DNA from: CAZOOM01 sp964460795
Lineage (GTDB): Bacteria > Omnitrophota > Omnitrophia > Omnitrophales > Aquincolibacteriaceae
Reading direction: 5' to 3'
Assembly: GCA_964460795.1 (NCBI GenBank)
Contig: CAYWRU010000111.1
Location: forward strand, 1 to 6,715
Length of the DNA stretch: 6,715 bases
How positions within the stretch are numbered: the first letter of the stretch is position 1; every line of letters begins with the position of its first letter. A program made the translations under genes and the position numbers. This document shows positions 1 through 6,669 of the stretch, piece by piece. A model generated the notes under the pieces. It was not told the DNA's origin. It worked only from the letters and a program-made list of their open reading frames with translations, and did not search any database.

Positions 1-108
1 GGGATGTTGAGAATGGTGAATCAACGCCGCAAATTACTCGATTATCTCAAGGGTAAAGATCTAGCGCGTTATCAGACCTTGATTGAGCGCTTAGGCTTGC
101 GTCGCTAA
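1..108 (+). CDS. rpsO: 30S ribosomal protein S15, C-terminal part (5' end outside window)
   Basis: Frame 1 is open from the first base to a TAA at 106-108 and encodes 35 residues. These match the highly conserved end of bacterial S15: a MVNQRRKLLDYL segment, then a basic helix ending in LIERLGLRR. S15 is normally about 89 residues, so roughly the first 54 lie upstream of the window. S15 is a primary 16S rRNA-binding protein of the small-subunit platform and helps assemble it. The gene is followed at once by a terminator and then by pnp, the classical rpsO-pnp order of gammaproteobacteria. S15 in E. coli represses its own translation through its 5' leader, which is not visible here. Identification is secure; only the start is missing. 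Confidence 0.96.
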   Translation, partial: GMLRMVNQRRKLLDYLKGKDLARYQTLIERLGLRR

Positions 109-119
109 GTCGATGCACC

Positions 120-148
120 AAAAACACCGCAAATTCTGCGGTGTTTTT
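120..148 (+). terminator. Intrinsic terminator after rpsO
   Basis: An 11-bp perfect stem (120-130 paired with 138-148, AAAAACACCGC with its complement) closes a 7-nt loop, AAATTCT. The downstream arm ends in five T and is followed by GTTT. It starts 11 nt after the rpsO stop codon. The GC-rich part is only six pairs, so some readthrough into pnp is likely. In E. coli the rpsO terminator also lets part of the transcripts continue into pnp. Confidence 0.85.
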
Positions 149-161
149 GTTTGAGCTATTC

Positions 162-190
162 TTAAGTCAATATTAAGCAGTTTTTATTTG
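162..190 (+). promoter_or_regulatory. Possible weak sigma70-type promoter for pnp
   Basis: TTAAGT (162-167) and TATTTG (185-190) are separated by 17 nt and would start transcription near 197, just before the leader hairpin. Both hexamers are poor matches and the region is AT-rich, so chance is a real alternative; TTGAGC at 151-156 is another possible -35. The position is reasonable because a pnp-specific promoter between rpsO and pnp is known in E. coli. The call rests more on context than on sequence. Confidence 0.25.
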
Positions 191-200
191 TCGTCATGCA

Positions 201-251
201 GGAAGGTTGTTTAAAGCTATTTTATTACAGAATAGCTTTAAACAGCCTGCC
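201..251 (+). promoter_or_regulatory. pnp leader hairpin, candidate RNase III/PNPase autoregulatory site
   Basis: A 14-bp perfect stem pairs 208-221 with 231-244 around a 9-nt loop. It extends outward through T207-G245 (wobble), G206-C246, G205-C247 and A204-T248. After a single A/G mismatch it continues with G202-C250 and G201-C251. No T-run follows, so it is not a terminator. It ends about 50 nt before the pnp start. In E. coli, RNase III cuts a leader duplex at the same place; PNPase then removes the short upstream strand, which destabilises its own mRNA. The long duplex here would suit the same control. GGA at 201-203, at the foot of the stem, could in principle be a CsrA contact as in E. 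coli, but that is conjecture. Confidence 0.7.
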
Positions 252-301
252 CGTGACAGTTTGTAACACCTTAAACTAAAACAATAGGTTGAATATTATT
301 T

Positions 302-2389
302 ATGGCAAAAGTGACCAAAACCTTCCAATATGGCCAACATACTGTGCGGATCGAAACGGGGGAAGTTGCACGTCAAGCGAGCACGGCAGTTATCATCAGT
401 ATGGATGAAACCGTTCTGTTAGTAACGGCCGTTGCAGAAAAGCAAGCCCGTGAAGGTCGTGATTTCTTCCCTTTAACCGTTAATTATCAAGAAAAATTCT
501 ACGCAGCCGGCCGTATCCCTGGTGGTTTCTTCAAACGTGAAGCGCGTCCGACAGAAGAAGAAACTTTAATTGCTCGTTTGATTGACCGCCCCATTCGTCC
601 CTTGTTCCCAGAAGGTTTTACCAATGAAGTCCAAGTGGTCGCTACCGTTATTTCCTTAAATCCGAATGTATCGCCGGATATTCCCGCCATGTTAGGTGCA
701 TCCGCCGCATTAAAAATCTGTGGTATCCCCTTCCAAGGCCCGATTGGTGCAGCGCGGGTAGGCTATATCAATAATCAATATGTACTGAACCCTTCCGATA
801 CAGAATTGAAAGACTCGGCCTTAGATTTAGTGGTTGCAGGGACGGCTGATGCGGTATTAATGGTTGAATCTGAGGCTAAATTACTTAGCGAAGAAGTCAT
901 GCTCGGAGCGGTGGTTTTCGGTCATGAGCAAATGCAGGTTGCGATTAATGCCATTAATGAAATGGCAGCTGAGGTAGCTAATCCAGCTTGGGTTTGGACA
1001 GCCCCAGAAGCCAATCAAGCTTTAGTTCAAGGTTTGGCAGAAGCCGCCGAGGCCGCTTTAGTTGATGCTTTCCAAATCGCTGATAAACAAGAGCGTTATG
1101 CCCGCGTTGATGAAATTCTGACGGTTGCGAAAGAAAAATTATTGCCGAAAGAAGAGGGGGTAGCAGGGCCAAGTGAAGAAGAGCTGCGTGTTGAGTTTAA
1201 GAATTTAGAAAAGAAAGTAGTTCGTGGCCGTATTTTGGAAGGTAAGCCACGGATTGATGGGCGTGATTTGCAAACCGTGCGTCCTATTACAGTACGGGTC
1301 GGTGTTTTACCACGTACACACGGTTCTGCTTTATTTACCCGTGGCGAAACTCAAGCTTTGGTCGTGGCGACTTTAGGTACTGAGCGGGATGCTCAAGTGA
1401 TTGATGCTATTGCAGGTGAGTACAAAGATTCTTTCATGTTCCACTACAATTTCCCTCCCTACAGTGTGGGTGAAGTGGGCATGATTGGTTCACCGAAGCG
1501 GCGCGAAATTGGGCATGGCCGTTTGGCCAAGCGTGGTGTGAAAGCGACCATTCCGGCGATGGAAGATTTCCCTTATGTTATTCGCTGTGTCTCTGAAATT
1601 ACCGAATCGAATGGTTCAAGTTCAATGGCGAGCGTTTGTGGTAGCTCCTTAGCCTTAATGGATGCGGGTGTACCCGTCTCTGAACCGGTTGCAGGGATTG
1701 CAATGGGCTTGATTAAAGAAGGTGATCGTTTCGCGGTTTTAACCGATATTCTAGGGGATGAAGATCATTTAGGTGATATGGATTTTAAAGTGGCCGGCTC
1801 ACGTAATGGTATTACCGCCTTACAAATGGACATTAAAATCAATGGTATTACCCGTGAAATCATGGAGCGTGCTTTAGAACAAGCTAAAGCAGGACGCTTA
1901 TTCATTCTCGGTGAAATGGAAAAAGTGATTGCTGCCCCGCGTGATCAACTGTCTGATTATGCCCCGCGCTATGTGACTTTAAAAATTAATCCAGAAAAGA
2001 TTCGTGAAGTAATTGGTAAGGGTGGTGAGACTATCCGTGGTATTACTGAGGCTTCAGGGGCTACGATTGATATTAGTGACGACGGCTTTATTAAAATCGC
2101 GGCTGTCGATGCGGCGGCTGCACATAAAGCGAAGGCCATGATCGAGGCAATTACTGCTGAGGTCGAGTTGAATAAAGTCTATGAAGGTAAAGTGGCGCGG
2201 ATTATGGACTTTGGTGCTTTCGTGACGATTCTACCGGGTAAAGATGGCTTATTGCATATTTCCCAAATTAGCCAAGAACGTGTTGAAAAGGTCACTGATT
2301 TTGTGAATGTCGGTGATATTGTAAAGGTTAAAGTGATTGAAATTGATCGCCAAGGCCGGATGCGTTTAAGTATGAAAGATGCAGTTTAA
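302..2389 (+). CDS. pnp: Polyribonucleotide nucleotidyltransferase (PNPase)
   Basis: This 695-residue protein is the phosphorolytic 3'-5' exoribonuclease of RNA turnover, a trimeric ring that releases nucleoside diphosphates. The domains run in order: first RNase PH fold (about 10-145), helical domain (about 245-315), second catalytic RNase PH fold (about 325-545), KH (about 553-617, IGKGG at 571-575) and S1 (about 622-692). Active-site features are intact: FFKRE loop at 76-80, the arginine pair at 400-401, the phosphate-binding serines 439-441, and Asp488, Asp494 and Lys496, which correspond to E. coli D486, D492 and K494. The ATG at 302 gives the normal N-terminus, MAKVTKTFQYG. Its Shine-Dalgarno is weak: AGG at 286-288 lies 13 nt away. 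The E. coli protein has 711 residues; here the chain stops right after the S1 domain, without a tail. The gene is probably expressed both by readthrough from rpsO and from its own promoter, and autoregulated through the leader hairpin. Confidence 0.98.
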   Translation: MAKVTKTFQYGQHTVRIETGEVARQASTAVIISMDETVLLVTAVAEKQAREGRDFFPLTVNYQEKFYAAGRIPGGFFKREARPTEEETLIARLIDRPIRPLFPEGFTNEVQVVATVISLNPNVSPDIPAMLGASAALKICGIPFQGPIGAARVGYINNQYVLNPSDTELKDSALDLVVAGTADAVLMVESEAKLLSEEVMLGAVVFGHEQMQVAINAINEMAAEVANPAWVWTAPEANQALVQGLAEAAEAALVDAFQIADKQERYARVDEILTVAKEKLLPKEEGVAGPSEEELRVEFKNLEKKVVRGRILEGKPRIDGRDLQTVRPITVRVGVLPRTHGSALFTRGETQALVVATLGTERDAQVIDAIAGEYKDSFMFHYNFPPYSVGEVGMIGSPKRREIGHGRLAKRGVKATIPAMEDFPYVIRCVSEITESNGSSSMASVCGSSLALMDAGVPVSEPVAGIAMGLIKEGDRFAVLTDILGDEDHLGDMDFKVAGSRNGITALQMDIKINGITREIMERALEQAKAGRLFILGEMEKVIAAPRDQLSDYAPRYVTLKINPEKIREVIGKGGETIRGITEASGATIDISDDGFIKIAAVDAAAAHKAKAMIEAITAEVELNKVYEGKVARIMDFGAFVTILPGKDGLLHISQISQERVEKVTDFVNVGDIVKVKVIEIDRQGRMRLSMKDAV

Positions 2390-2412
2390 GCCTAAGCAAC
2401 TATGGTAGTTAG

Positions 2413-2443
2413 ATAAAAGCCCCAGTTTGGGGCTTTTATTTTT
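2413..2443 (+). terminator. Intrinsic terminator after pnp, between convergent genes
   Basis: An 11-bp perfect stem (2413-2423 with 2429-2439, ATAAAAGCCCC and its complement) closes a 5-nt AGTTT loop and runs into TTTTT (2439-2443). It begins 23 nt after the pnp stop. The minus-strand repeat-protein gene ends 17 nt beyond the hairpin. The AAAA in the upstream arm supplies a short U-run on the other strand, so it may also stop transcripts from that side, less efficiently. Confidence 0.92.
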
Positions 2444-2456
2444 CGGTCAAGTTTTT

Positions 2457-3074
2457 TTATGCTTGATCGCTATGAGAGACTTTATGAGCTGCATTTTCAA
2501 CAGAATGAGCAAGATTTTCAGCGGTTTGGCTGGCTTTTTGCTCAACATTCTCTGCTAACTGTTTGGCCTCTAAAGTTGCATCTTCGGCGGCATGTTTAGT
2601 CTCTAAGGCTAGATCTTCGGCTTTATCACCTAAATTAGCGGCAGCTTCTTTGGTTTTATCAACGGCTTCTTCAGCTACCTCTTTAGCATCAGCCGCTGCA
2701 TCTTCAGCTTTATCCGCTAGATTAGCAGCAGCCTCTTCAGCTGCCCCTTTAGCATCAGCGGCTACATCTTCAGCTTTATCCGCTAGATTAGCGGCGGCTT
2801 CTTTGGTTTTATCAACCGCTTCTTCAGCTACCCCTTTAGCATCAGCGGCTGCATCTTCAGCTTTATCCGCTAAATTAGCGGCGGCTTCTTTGGTTTTATC
2901 AACGGCATGCTCAGCCATATCTTTGGCTTCCTCGATTTTCTCACGTAGCTCCTCCATGACCTCTGAAGCTTTATCGGACACAGCCTCAAGAAATTCCTCA
3001 ATTTCTTCTTTGGCTTCTTGTAAAAATTCAGTAACTTTTTCTTTGAAATTTTCGTCTTTGAGTTGATCGGTCAT
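2457..3074 (-). CDS. Acidic alanine-rich helical repeat protein (LEA/apolipoprotein-like), function unknown
   Basis: I do not recognise a named family. The 205 residues are dominated by Ala, Glu, Asp and Lys. I see no Cys, Trp, Tyr, Gly-Pro turns, signal peptide or membrane segment, so a soluble, strongly acidic, helical cytoplasmic protein is expected. Residues 1-53 form a Glu/Lys-rich amphipathic helix with Phe at 10, 18 and 28. Residues 54-162 are four tandem repeats of 29, 29, 22 and 29 residues, consensus AEEAVDKTKEAAANLADKAED plus AAADAKGV. Residues 163-205 are a decayed continuation ending in a His/Ser-containing tail. The 29-mer reads as two 11-mers plus a heptad, the pattern of LEA group 3 and apolipoprotein-type helices. 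The ATG at 3072-3074 has AGGAG at 3082-3086, 7 nt away, which fixes the start and argues for real translation. It lies 137 nt downstream of glnD with its own candidate promoter. A stress-protective, membrane-surface or granule-binding role is possible, but the sequence does not decide it. Confidence 0.85.
   Translation of the reverse strand: MTDQLKDENFKEKVTEFLQEAKEEIEEFLEAVSDKASEVMEELREKIEEAKDMAEHAVDKTKEAAANLADKAEDAAADAKGVAEEAVDKTKEAAANLADKAEDVAADAKGAAEEAAANLADKAEDAAADAKEVAEEAVDKTKEAAANLGDKAEDLALETKHAAEDATLEAKQLAENVEQKASQTAENLAHSVENAAHKVSHSDQA
2589..2915 (-). repeat. Tandem in-frame repeats of 87, 87, 66 and 87 bp inside the helical-protein gene
   Basis: Reading in the gene's direction, the units lie at 2829-2915, 2742-2828, 2676-2741 and 2589-2675. 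By hand alignment the first two agree at about 79 of 87 bases. The third has the same sequence with 21 bp removed in frame (residues VDKTKEA absent), and the fourth is the most diverged at its far end. The array keeps frame throughout, so length changes are tolerated at protein level. The similarity points to recent internal duplication rather than only low-complexity composition. Confidence 0.9.
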
Positions 3075-3081
3075 GTAGTTT

Positions 3082-3086
3082 CTCCT
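3082..3086 (-). promoter_or_regulatory. Ribosome binding site of the helical repeat protein
   Basis: On the minus strand TTTAGGAGA precedes the ATG; AGGAG is complementary to the 16S rRNA tail and the gap is 7 nt. It is the best-placed Shine-Dalgarno in the window and selects the ATG at 3072-3074. Confidence 0.8.
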
Positions 3087-3105
3087 AAAGATGCTGAAGG
3101 GGGGT

Positions 3106-3143
3106 AAAAACAGGCAAGGAAGTGCTATGAAGACACCTCCTTG
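3106..3143 (-). terminator. Terminator-like hairpin between glnD and the repeat-protein gene (attenuator candidate)
   Basis: On the minus strand an 11-bp stem pairs 3143-3133 (CAAGGAGGTGT) with 3125-3115 (GCACTTCCTTG), with two wobble pairs and a 7-nt loop. It is followed by CCTG and then TTTTT at 3110-3106. This could be the glnD terminator, about 70 nt after its stop codon. However, it also lies downstream of the only good candidate promoter for the next gene, and too little room remains after it (about 20 nt to the Shine-Dalgarno) for another promoter. It would then act as a partial terminator or attenuator, or as a stabilising 5' structure. The T-run is offset by four bases from the stem, which weakens it as a terminator. 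Confidence 0.5.
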
Positions 3144-3158
3144 ATAATCATCAGTCTT

Positions 3159-3187
3159 TATATAGGTCAGCGAGGAGTTATTAGCAA
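3159..3187 (-). promoter_or_regulatory. Candidate sigma70-type promoter for the repeat-protein gene
   Basis: On the minus strand TTGCTA (3187-3182) and TATATA (3164-3159) are separated by exactly 17 nt; a shifted TATAAA lies two bases further on. Transcription would begin near 3152, leaving a leader of about 75-80 nt that contains the hairpin at 3115-3143. The hexamers match the consensus at four of six positions each. The location, just downstream of glnD, is sensible. Confidence 0.45.
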
Positions 3188-3211
3188 CTAATATTCAGCT
3201 TATGCGGATAA

Positions 3212-5863
3212 TTAAATTTTTAGTGCTTCAACGAGTGAATGACGAAGATTATTTTGCATGACAGCATCCGTAATCATGGCCTCATCATCGCGGGTGGTGA
3301 TATAGAAAATATCCTCTGCTTGTTCACCTAAAGTTGTAATTCGCGCATTGTGCACCCGTACACCTGCTTGATCGAGGGTTTCGCCGACTCGTGAAAGCAA
3401 GCCGGGCATATCGCCGGTACTGACTTCCATAATCGTGAGTTTTTTATCGGCTTGTTGACGGAAGTTGATCCGTGTAGGAACATCAAAATTACGCAAAATA
3501 CGCGGTGGGCGGTGTTGACGTACTTGGAATTGCTCTCGACGTAAATTACGCTGCATGACCTCTACAATATGATTTTGATCCATTACATCATCAATCAGTT
3601 TATTATCTGATCCTAAAATATGTAGGGTATATAAATCAAAGCCATTGTCTTCTACAGAGACAATACGGGCTTGTACAATATTTAAATTGAGTTGCTCTAA
3701 GGTTGAAACGACTCGGGTAAATAAATCCGGTGAATCGGCACTGTAAATAAAGATAATATTACTGCTACCCGAAAGAGTTGTGCGTATTTTTACTAAGGGT
3801 AAATCACTCGCTGAAGCACTAAGAATACTTTGAGCATGCCAACAGATAGATTCTACCGAATGTTGTAATAAATAGTCCTCGCCTAGATTTTCCCATAGTT
3901 TGAGGCAGGCTTGCTCAGTAAAACCATGATGAGTTAAATACTCTAAAGCGGAATTACGTTTTTGGGCAATAATCGAGTCGGATTTTTCTGAGGCTGGCAA
4001 GCGTTGATTGAGTAAATTACGAGTACTTAAATATAATTCAGTGAGCAAAGAGCGCTTCCAACTATTCCAAAGCTTGGGATTAGTGCCTTTAATATCCGCG
4101 ATGGTGAGTAGAAATAAATAATCTAAGCGGTTTTGGGCAATGATTTGTCCAGCAAATTCTTGAACTACAGTGGGATCACTAATATCTTTGCGTTGTGCGG
4201 TGACGCTCATCAGCAGATGTTTTTGAACTAACCAGCTTACCAATGAGGCATCATGGACATTTAAGCCATGCTCACGGCAGAATTCATAGGCATCAACTGA
4301 GCCTAGCTCAGAGTGATCTCCGCCTCGTCCTTTCGCAATATCATGAAATAGCGCGGCGAGATAAAGAATTTCTGGTTTTTGTAAGCGCTTGAAAATTTCA
4401 CTGCACATCGGAAATTCAGTAGCTCCTTTTTCAGTGCTATAGCGCCGTACATTGCTGATCACAAATAGGGTATGTTCATCCACTGTGTAGGCATGGAATA
4501 GGTCATATTGCATCCGCCCGACAATATGGGCAAAAGCCGGTAAATAAGCTGCTAAAATACCGTAGCGATTCATCAGGCGCAGCACAAAGGTAATACCACT
4601 GGGCTGGCGGAGTATCTGCATAAAGATTTGCCGATGCCAAATTTGCTGGCGGAAACCTGAATCTACCCGATGAAGATTGCTACGCATCAAGCGAATAGTT
4701 TCTGGAGCAAGTCCAATGACTCCGGGGGTATTTTGTAAAAAAAGAAAAATTTCTAATAAAGCAGTAGGGTAAAGGGTGAAGGTATCGGGTGAATTAACGG
4801 CTAATAAATTGCCACGTTTCTCGTACCATTCTCCCACCATGATGGGCTGGGGTTGCTCATCAACCGCTAGTTTGACCCGCAGAACGCCCATTAACACATC
4901 CGTCAAGCGTTCAAGTTCAGTAATTGTTTTGTAATAGCGTTGCATAAAAGCTTCAACGGCTTCATTGCGTTGCTCTGCATCATAACCAAAAGTTTTGGCT
5001 AAAGTATGCTGATAGTCGAATAATAGCCGATCTTCTTTACGCCCCGTGATGATATGTAAAACAAAGCGAATGCCCCATAAGAAAGCTCGACCTTCACGAA
5101 GACATTCATATTCATTTTGATCGAGTAAGCGATGTTCGTGTAGTTCTGAAAGTGACAGATGACCGTATTCGCGCTCAATGATCCAGCTGATCATGTGAAT
5201 ATCACGTAAACCGCCAGGCCCTTCTTTTAAATTAGGTTCGACTCGATAGGCGGTATCACCAAAGCGCAGATAGCGAGCTTTTTGCTCGGCTAATTTAGCA
5301 AGAAAAAAGCTCCGGCTATCCCACATATTTTCAGGGCTAATACCCGCTCGCATGTGATGATATAAGTCCCGACTACCTGCTAAAAGCCGTGCTTCAATTA
5401 AATTCGTAATAACCGTTAAATCAGTGCGTGCGGTTTGTAAGCATTCGTCGAGGGTACGCACGCTATGTCCGACTTCAAGCCCCATATCCCATAAAAAGGT
5501 TAAGAACTGGGAAATACGATCTTGCGTAATCGCATCAGGTGCTTGATGTAGCAGAATGAGTAAGTCGACATCTGAGGCAGGGTGTAATTCTTTACGCCCA
5601 TAGCCGCCCACTGCAATTAAAGCCGCCTCTGATACACTAAACCCCACTTGCTGCCAACGCTCTTGAAGGATTACATCAATCAGCCCTGCATGATAATAAA
5701 GCAAAGAGCGAATGGGGTATTTTTCTAGAAAATAGCCCGCTAAGCGTTTCCGCGCTTCTTTAAGAAAGCGCGCATAATCACTGGGCTTTAATACTTGGCT
5801 TGCGCTGGTTTTGAATTCTTGGTAGTGATCGAGTAAAGGATTCAAACGGGTATCAGTATTCAT
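3212..5863 (-). CDS. glnD: Bifunctional PII uridylyltransferase/uridylyl-removing enzyme
   Basis: GlnD senses glutamine. When nitrogen is scarce it uridylylates PII proteins (GlnB/GlnK), and when glutamine is high it removes the UMP, thereby tuning glutamine synthetase and NtrBC signalling. The 883 residues are close to the usual length (E. coli 890). The nucleotidyltransferase motif GGYGRKELHPASDVD is at 86-100, with the metal-binding Asp98 and Asp100, and the conserved EPNLKEGPGGLRDIH block is at 209-223. The HD domain for deuridylylation has HAYTVDEHT at 467-475 and LFHDIAKGRGGDH at 505-517, with His507 and Asp508. Two C-terminal ACT domains (about 692-770 and 809-883) bind glutamine. All catalytic signatures are intact, so both activities are expected. 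The ATG overlaps the map stop codon as ATGA, and no Shine-Dalgarno lies just upstream, which suggests translation is coupled to map. In E. coli dapD follows glnD; here it does not. Confidence 0.97.
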   Translation of the reverse strand: MNTDTRLNPLLDHYQEFKTSASQVLKPSDYARFLKEARKRLAGYFLEKYPIRSLLYYHAGLIDVILQERWQQVGFSVSEAALIAVGGYGRKELHPASDVDLLILLHQAPDAITQDRISQFLTFLWDMGLEVGHSVRTLDECLQTARTDLTVITNLIEARLLAGSRDLYHHMRAGISPENMWDSRSFFLAKLAEQKARYLRFGDTAYRVEPNLKEGPGGLRDIHMISWIIEREYGHLSLSELHEHRLLDQNEYECLREGRAFLWGIRFVLHIITGRKEDRLLFDYQHTLAKTFGYDAEQRNEAVEAFMQRYYKTITELERLTDVLMGVLRVKLAVDEQPQPIMVGEWYEKRGNLLAVNSPDTFTLYPTALLEIFLFLQNTPGVIGLAPETIRLMRSNLHRVDSGFRQQIWHRQIFMQILRQPSGITFVLRLMNRYGILAAYLPAFAHIVGRMQYDLFHAYTVDEHTLFVISNVRRYSTEKGATEFPMCSEIFKRLQKPEILYLAALFHDIAKGRGGDHSELGSVDAYEFCREHGLNVHDASLVSWLVQKHLLMSVTAQRKDISDPTVVQEFAGQIIAQNRLDYLFLLTIADIKGTNPKLWNSWKRSLLTELYLSTRNLLNQRLPASEKSDSIIAQKRNSALEYLTHHGFTEQACLKLWENLGEDYLLQHSVESICWHAQSILSASASDLPLVKIRTTLSGSSNIIFIYSADSPDLFTRVVSTLEQLNLNIVQARIVSVEDNGFDLYTLHILGSDNKLIDDVMDQNHIVEVMQRNLRREQFQVRQHRPPRILRNFDVPTRINFRQQADKKLTIMEVSTGDMPGLLSRVGETLDQAGVRVHNARITTLGEQAEDIFYITTRDDEAMITDAVMQNNLRHSLVEALKI

Positions 5864-6669
5864 TTTAGTTTGAGTTTTGCCTGCAGACGTTCATGCCAAC
5901 CCGCTTCCTCAGGGCGCAGGGTCAGAATTTCAAAGCCAGTTTCGGTCACGAGTACCGTATGTTCCCATTGTGCCGAAAGTTTGTGATCTTTAGTCACCGC
6001 CGTCCATTGATCGGGTAGGATTTTTAAATCTGCTTTGCCTTGATTGATCATCGGTTCAATGGTGAAAATCATCCCCGCTTGAATAACATCGCCTTTGCCC
6101 GCTTTGCCATAATGCAGGATTTGTGGCTCTTCATGGAATTTAGCACCAATCCCATGTCCACAGAATTCACGGACTACAGAATAATAATTTTTCTCAGCAT
6201 GTTGTTGGATCACAGCCCCAATATCGCCTAAATGAGCGCCCGCTTTAACGGCAAGTATCCCTAAATACATACATTCTTGGGTCACCTCGGCAAGACGTGC
6301 AGCAGGAACGGTAGGGGCGCCTACATGGAACATTTTACTGGTATCACCATGATAACCGTCTTTAATGACTGTGATATCAATATTCAGGCAATCCCCTTTT
6401 TTCAGAATTTTATCACTGGGGATGCCATGACAAATCTGGTGATTAACAGAGGTACAAATGGATTTGGGAAAGGGCGGTGTACCATAACCTAAGGGGGCTG
6501 GAATAGCCTTTTGTACATTCACGATATAGTCATGACAAATATCGTTCAACTCATTCGTGGTGATGCCCGGCTTCACATGTGGTTCAATCATAGCCAACAC
6601 TTCGGCAGCTAGACGGCCTGCAATGCGCATTTTTTCGATTTCTTCGGGTGTTTTTATGGAGATAGCCAT
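5860..6669 (-). CDS. map: Type I methionine aminopeptidase
   Basis: This dinuclear metalloenzyme removes the initiator methionine from nascent proteins with a small second residue. From the ATG at 6667-6669 the product is 269 residues (E. coli 264) and begins MAISIKTPEEIEKMR, exactly where family members begin. The metal ligands are Asp98 (NIDIT), Asp109 (HGDTSKMF), His172 (CGHGIG), Glu205 (TIEPM) and Glu236 (AQWEHT); the conserved active-site His81 lies in CHGIP. The pattern is that of E. coli MetAP shifted by one, because of a short insertion near GYGTPPFPKS (61-70). The frame also extends to a GTG at 6693, just after an in-frame TAA, but that would add eight non-conserved residues without a ribosome binding site. 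The ATG itself has only a weak GGA 11 nt upstream. The C-terminus carries a small basic extension, LQAKLKLK. map is the first visible gene of a map-glnD operon; the 46 nt left upstream show no complete promoter. Confidence 0.97.
   Translation of the reverse strand: MAISIKTPEEIEKMRIAGRLAAEVLAMIEPHVKPGITTNELNDICHDYIVNVQKAIPAPLGYGTPPFPKSICTSVNHQICHGIPSDKILKKGDCLNIDITVIKDGYHGDTSKMFHVGAPTVPAARLAEVTQECMYLGILAVKAGAHLGDIGAVIQQHAEKNYYSVVREFCGHGIGAKFHEEPQILHYGKAGKGDVIQAGMIFTIEPMINQGKADLKILPDQWTAVTKDHKLSAQWEHTVLVTETGFEILTLRPEEAGWHERLQAKLKLK

Noticed and set aside
196..279. A 27-codon plus-strand frame starting at an ATG in the pnp leader and ending 22 nt before pnp
   Set aside because: It has no Shine-Dalgarno, runs straight through the hairpin and its predicted peptide shows no recognisable character; most likely chance.
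109..301. Possible tRNA or other structured RNA gene in the rpsO-pnp gap
   Set aside because: No cloverleaf or T-loop signature was found; the two inverted repeats are explained as a terminator and the pnp leader hairpin.
499..1172. Minus-strand frames of about 63 codons inside pnp (499-690 and 978-1172)
   Set aside because: They overlap strongly conserved pnp codons and have no independent coding or ribosome-binding evidence.
2563..3066. A 167-codon plus-strand open frame, rich in Ser, Ala and Leu, lying opposite the repeat-protein gene
   Set aside because: It is the antisense shadow of a repetitive Ala/Glu/Lys gene: codons for those residues rarely give stops on the other strand. The minus-strand frame has the better ribosome binding site and a sensible helical product.
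6040..6492. Plus-strand frames of 63 and 71 codons opposite map
   Set aside because: They are antisense to conserved MetAP active-site segments and look like shadows.
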